Of a stretch of DNA of 7,182 nucleotides, positions 5,231-7,182 are shown one piece after another. The notes under the pieces are model-generated. The model worked only from the letters and a program-made list of their open reading frames with translations. It ran no database searches and was not told where the DNA came from. Within the stretch, counting starts at the first letter, position 1. Each line of letters starts with the position of its first letter. Source of the DNA: CAZGXQ01 sp964530195. GTDB taxonomy: Bacteria > Patescibacteriota > Minisyncoccia > Minisyncoccales > GBS-2. The stretch is from contig CAZGXQ010000052.1 in the NCBI GenBank assembly GCA_964530195.1, positions 1 to 7,182 on the forward strand. The letters are read 5' to 3'. A program made the position numbers and the translations under genes.

Positions 5231-5240
5231 AAGGAGGTGA
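5231..5240 (+). promoter_or_regulatory. Shine-Dalgarno that selects the TTG start at 5246
   Basis: AAGGAGGTGA precedes TTG 5246, with 8 nt between GGAGG and the start. The GTG at 5237 is part of this site, and the first ATG (5258) is 20 nt away, so TTG is the best start. Confidence 0.8.
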
Positions 5241-5245
5241 GAAAA

Positions 5246-5773
5246 TTGAAAATCTGGATGGGAGAGGAAATAGACAAAAAAGCAAGAGAAAGTTTGCATT
5301 TTTGCCCAAAATGTAACGGTCCTCTATCAGATCTTATTTCAGTTAGAAAAAATGAAAGAGAAGAAATAATCTTGAAATTTCACTTTAATTCCTTTTGTCC
5401 TGTTTGTGGAATATTAAGAACTGCAGTTGAGTATTTGCCAAAATTTTGTGAAAATTGCGCCAGTCAATTCTTTGGAGTTAGTGTAGCAGAACCCAGAGAG
5501 GAGTTTTGTTGGTTTTGCGGAGGCAAAATGAGAAATTGGAGCGAGAAAAGAATCAAGAAAAATATAAAAGCAGTTATTGCAGCAAAGAAAATAGAACATC
5601 GAATAAAAGAATATTATGAATCTTTAAGAAGGGAAAAACAAATTTGCGCTGATAGAAGAAATCACGAATTTGCTTTAGAAAACGCAATCTTACTTTCTCC
5701 CCCATTTTTCACGCTAATTTGTGCAAAATGCAAAAAAATTTTTATTGCCTATTCTGATAGTTTTGAGGGGTAG
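5246..5773 (+). CDS. CxxC-rich multi-zinc-knuckle protein, 175 aa, TTG start
   Basis: Function not recognised. Five CxxC pairs appear, numbered from the TTG start: C20/C23 (CPKC), C51/C54 (CPVC), C68/C71 (CENC), C88/C91 (CWFCGG) and C159/C162 (CAKC). The first two and the next two pairs are spaced like two treble-clef or zinc-ribbon modules; the last is close to the C-terminus and would need another partner. Residues about 93-145 form a long, highly charged, probably helical segment (SEKRIKKNIKAVIAAKKIEH and beyond). There is no signal peptide or membrane helix. The start follows the Shine-Dalgarno, and the alternative GTG lies inside it. It is divergent from gatB and convergent with deoC, with an intrinsic terminator over its stop. 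The architecture suggests nucleic-acid or protein binding through zinc; no catalytic motif is seen. It is unlike simple rubredoxins because the knuckles lack the CPxCG repeat spacing. Confidence 0.82.
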   Translation: MKIWMGEEIDKKARESLHFCPKCNGPLSDLISVRKNEREEIILKFHFNSFCPVCGILRTAVEYLPKFCENCASQFFGVSVAEPREEFCWFCGGKMRNWSEKRIKKNIKAVIAAKKIEHRIKEYYESLRREKQICADRRNHEFALENAILLSPPFFTLICAKCKKIFIAYSDSFEG

Positions 5774-5791
5774 AAAAACTACCCCTTTTTT
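5767..5791 (+). terminator. Terminator whose stem contains both convergent stop codons
   Basis: Stem GGGGTAG (5767-5773) / CTACCCC (5779-5785) with an AAAAA loop, followed by TTTTTT: a textbook plus-strand terminator for the CxxC-rich gene. The TAG stop of that gene and the TAG stop of deoC on the other strand occupy the two arms. On the minus strand the hairpin is followed by TCAAAACT, so deoC lacks a U-tract. Confidence 0.85.
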
Positions 5792-6444
5792 GTTTCTTCC
5801 ATAATTTTTACTCCATAACTTGTTCCAATAATATCTGCTCCAGCTTTAATTGCCTCTTTTGCATCCTTTAAACTTCTAATTCCTCCTGAAGCTTTAATCA
5901 AAAGTCCTGGAGCCCCCTTTCTCATTAATTTTAAGTGATAGAATTTTTCTTTTAGTTCTCTGTGTTCTAAAGGATCTTTTTCAGTTGCAGTTTTAACGCA
6001 TATTGCTCCAGCTTTTTTGCAAATTTGAGAGGCTTTAATTATTTCCTGATCTGTTAAATAGCCAGATCCAATAATTACTTTTGTTGGCAAAATTTTGCAA
6101 ATTTCTTTTAAATCTTTCAAAATTTTCTCCCACCTCTCGTGTTTTGCATCAACAACATTCATTACCACATCCAATTCATCAGCCCCATCCTTTTTTGCTT
6201 TTTGGCACATTTTTATTCTTTTTTTATGAGGAGTATCCCCTATTGGCGGATCAATCAAAGCAATTGTTTTAATTCCTGTTCCTTTCAATTCTTTTGCTAC
6301 AAGCTTTACCCACTCTAATCTAACACAAACTCCTCGAAACCCATACTCTTTTGCTTCTTGGCAAGTTTTTAAAATGTCTTCTTTTTTTGCATCCTTTTTT
6401 ATGTTTGTATGATCTATGAGTTTTGCTAAAATTTTTGGCTTCAT
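5779..6444 (-). CDS. deoC: Divergent DeoC-family deoxyribose-phosphate aldolase
   Basis: Class I TIM-barrel aldolase family; classical members cleave 2-deoxyribose-5-phosphate to glyceraldehyde-3-phosphate and acetaldehyde. The protein is 221 aa, a normal length. LIDHTNIKKDA (about 9-19), VCVR (39-42), DELDVVMNV (89-97) with the expected catalytic Asp at D92, KVIIGSGYLTDQE (about 122-134), VKT with Schiff-base K151, the second lysine K184 in KASGGIR, and GTSYG (207-211) appear in family order. Oddities: the STGF...GAT loop after the catalytic lysine is replaced by ATEKDPLEH; the second Ser of the GTSSG phosphate site is Tyr; and the KVIIET glutamate is Gly. The aldolase chemistry looks kept but phosphate recognition may be changed. 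The start is ATG 6444; the in-frame ATG at 6480 would translate the promoter. No Shine-Dalgarno is present and the message is probably leaderless. It converges with the gene at 5246. Confidence 0.85.
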   Translation of the reverse strand: MKPKILAKLIDHTNIKKDAKKEDILKTCQEAKEYGFRGVCVRLEWVKLVAKELKGTGIKTIALIDPPIGDTPHKKRIKMCQKAKKDGADELDVVMNVVDAKHERWEKILKDLKEICKILPTKVIIGSGYLTDQEIIKASQICKKAGAICVKTATEKDPLEHRELKEKFYHLKLMRKGAPGLLIKASGGIRSLKDAKEAIKAGADIIGTSYGVKIMEETKKG

Positions 6445-6451
6445 AGTTTTT

Positions 6452-6480
6452 ATTTTAGCAAAATTAAAGAGTTTTATCAA
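6452..6480 (-). promoter_or_regulatory. deoC promoter, predicted leaderless
   Basis: The -35 TTGATA (6480-6475), a 17-bp spacer and extended -10 TGCTAAAAT (TAAAAT at 6457-6452) lie on the minus strand, with 7 bp from the -10 to ATG 6444. Start of transcription and of translation should coincide. The -35 touches the tail of the upstream terminator hairpin. Confidence 0.75.
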
Positions 6481-6509
6481 AAGAGGCTGGATGTTTTTCC
6501 AGCCTCTTT
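6479..6509 (-). terminator. Hairpin terminator of the zinc/HTH - coiled-coil/HTH operon
   Basis: An eleven-base-pair perfect stem AAGAGGCTGGA (6481-6491) / TCCAGCCTCTT (6498-6508) with a 6-nt loop. On the minus strand the stem runs into TTTTGATAAAA, a short U-tract. It closes the minus-strand operon ending at 6528, 18 nt downstream of its stop, and abuts the deoC -35. Confidence 0.7.
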
Positions 6510-6527
6510 AATGTACCAATTAAAACA

Positions 6528-6899
6528 TTATTTATAGTGAGAGAAATTTCGACGAAGATTATGCATTCTATACCACCTTGGTTTTCTATTTTTGATATTT
6601 ATTCCCATACCGGTTATTTCCTGATGAACTCTTTGCCTTGAAACACCCAAAATGTCTGCAAGTTCTTCTAATGTTAATCCGTCATCTAAAAGCAAAAATT
6701 CTAACAGCTTTCTGTATTTTTCTGTTATCTTTGGTGATTTTTGCAATAATGTTTGATATTGCCCCCATAATTTCTGATATCTGGCTAATAATTTTTGATA
6801 TTTCGTTTCGTTCTTTTCCATGGCTTTCGCTTTCTCAAGAAGCTTCTCAAGTCGCCCCAATAACTCCTGAAATCTTGCCAGCATTTGTTCTTCCCTCAT
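6528..6899 (-). CDS. Coiled-coil plus sigma-70-region-4-like HTH protein
   Basis: Putative DNA-binding regulator of 123 aa. Residues 1-68 are strongly helical and heptad-patterned. Y34, Y41, Y48 and Y62 fall on a seven-residue register within YQKLLAR/YQKLWGQ/YQTLLQK-type units, suggesting a self-repeating coiled coil used for oligomerisation. Residues 75-96 (LTLEELADILGVSRQRVHQEI) read as a helix-turn-helix closely resembling the sigma-70 region 4 pattern. A basic tail (NRKPRWYRMHNLRRNF) follows. No enzymatic domain is present. ATG 6899 is fixed by AAGGAGGTGA 6 nt upstream (from GGAGG). It is 3 nt downstream of the zinc-finger/HTH gene stop, so the two are co-transcribed and probably translationally coupled. 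Positions 6841-6900 are 28 of 60 G+C by hand count. It is probably not a full sigma factor, because region 2 is absent; the target is unknown. Confidence 0.82.
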   Translation of the reverse strand: MREEQMLARFQELLGRLEKLLEKAKAMEKNETKYQKLLARYQKLWGQYQTLLQKSPKITEKYRKLLEFLLLDDGLTLEELADILGVSRQRVHQEITGMGINIKNRKPRWYRMHNLRRNFSHYK

Positions 6900-6902
6900 C
6901 TT

Positions 6903-6912
6903 TCACCTCCTT
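6903..6912 (-). promoter_or_regulatory. Shine-Dalgarno containing the upstream gene's stop codon
   Basis: AAGGAGGTGA on the minus strand is at once the last codons of the upstream gene (AGG AGG TGA) and the ribosome site for ATG 6899. A ribosome ending the first gene finishes on this site, which favours re-initiation. Confidence 0.85.
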
Positions 6913-7182
6913 TTTAATCCAAGTTTCCGCCTCCTTCTTTTTATTGTTTCGGTCGACATACAAAGTTGTTCTGCCATTTTTTCGTCTGACATTATTTTCC
7001 AGTTTTCCCTGATAAATTCATCTACTACTTCTTTATCGTAAAGGGTAGCTCTTTTTGATCTATTTCTAGCTAACCACTTACCTAAATGTTCTTTTGAACA
7101 AAAAAAGCGCTTTTGTTTTTTTAATCTCGATGGTTTCGGAACAATTATTGGCACTCCACACCAAGCGCAACGCACAATTATC
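6903..7182 (-). CDS. Zinc-finger plus HTH DNA-binding protein (start unresolved, possibly partial)
   Basis: Small protein with a zinc site and a helix-turn-helix. Counting from a GTG at 7175 it has 90 aa, but the frame stays open through ATA-ATT to the window edge and no ribosome site can be seen, so the true start may lie outside. Residues 3-30 hold C3, C6, C26 and H30 (CAWC ... FCSKEH), with a basic PKPSRLKKQKR between them. This pattern is often found next to DNA-binding modules of phage-type and HNH proteins. Residues about 47-90 form a helical domain with SDEKMAEQLCMSTETIKRR as a likely HTH, ending KLGLKRR, like short helix-turn-helix modules that recognise DNA. No nuclease motif (no HNH) is visible. 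It is the first gene of an operon with the coiled-coil HTH gene. Likely a transcription regulator; phage ancestry is possible but not shown. Confidence 0.75.
   Translation of the reverse strand, partial: IIVRCAWCGVPIIVPKPSRLKKQKRFFCSKEHLGKWLARNRSKRATLYDKEVVDEFIRENWKIMSDEKMAEQLCMSTETIKRRRRKLGLKRR

Noticed and set aside
5414..5599. Minus-strand frame inside the CxxC-rich gene
   Set aside because: Shadow of the cysteine-rich coding strand, with no ribosome site.
6081..6272. Plus-strand frame opposite deoC
   Set aside because: Antisense to the conserved aldolase core; no ribosome site.
1324..6527. tRNA or structured RNA genes in the gaps
   Set aside because: Gaps are at most about 85 nt and are filled by promoters and terminator hairpins; no cloverleaf or riboswitch-like fold was seen.
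6638..7012. 124-codon plus-strand frame with membrane-like hydrophobic composition
   Set aside because: It spans the junction of two minus-strand HTH genes, and its hydrophobicity comes from reading coiled-coil codons backwards; no Shine-Dalgarno.
1..7182. Recoded TGA (Gly or Trp), as in some CPR lineages
   Set aside because: TGA ends the zinc/HTH gene right before the next start, and the conserved proteins contain no in-frame TGA, so the standard code fits.

Overview
The window is a compact, very AT-rich stretch of bacterial chromosome that uses the standard code, with TGA, TAG and TAA all serving as ordinary stops. The style fits a streamlined Candidate Phyla Radiation (Patescibacteria) genome, Parcubacteria-like: long A/T runs, gaps of tens of bases, divergent versions of universal enzymes, short orphan genes, and small tandem repeats inside a coding region. 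That placement is inference; there is no rRNA or marker tree here.

Four recognisable housekeeping genes lie along the window: miaB (1-1323, +, 5' end cut by the window), miaA (1676-2569, +), gatB (3726-5174, -) and a divergent deoC (5779-6444, -). MiaA prenylates and MiaB methylthiolates A37 of the same tRNAs, so these two are consecutive steps of one pathway. GatB belongs to the transamidosome that makes Gln-tRNA or Asn-tRNA. DeoC-type aldolases act in deoxyribonucleoside breakdown.

Six accessory genes are interleaved with them. They are a 95-aa CxxH/CxxC protein (1343-1630, -), a PKD-domain lipoprotein with a 14-proline tail (2608-3303, -), a 93-aa orphan (3387-3668, -), a 175-aa protein with five CxxC knuckles (5246-5773, +), a coiled-coil plus HTH protein (6528-6899, -) and a zinc-finger plus HTH protein (6903 to the right edge, -). 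The last two form a tight operon and look like DNA-binding regulators.

The most notable pattern is regulatory. The accessory genes, where their upstream region is visible, carry near-identical strong Shine-Dalgarno sites (AAGGAGGTGA-like), and most lie in self-contained cassettes with a TTGACA/TAAAAT-type promoter and a hairpin terminator. The housekeeping genes have no Shine-Dalgarno. For gatB and deoC a shared extended -10 (TGCTAAAAT) sits exactly 7 nt before the ATG, which predicts leaderless mRNA. Sampled accessory segments are also less AT-rich than miaA or gatB. The window therefore seems to hold two modes of gene expression, with the accessory cassettes placed between core genes. No CRISPR array, tRNA, rRNA or transposase was found, and no intergenic gap exceeds about 90 bases.
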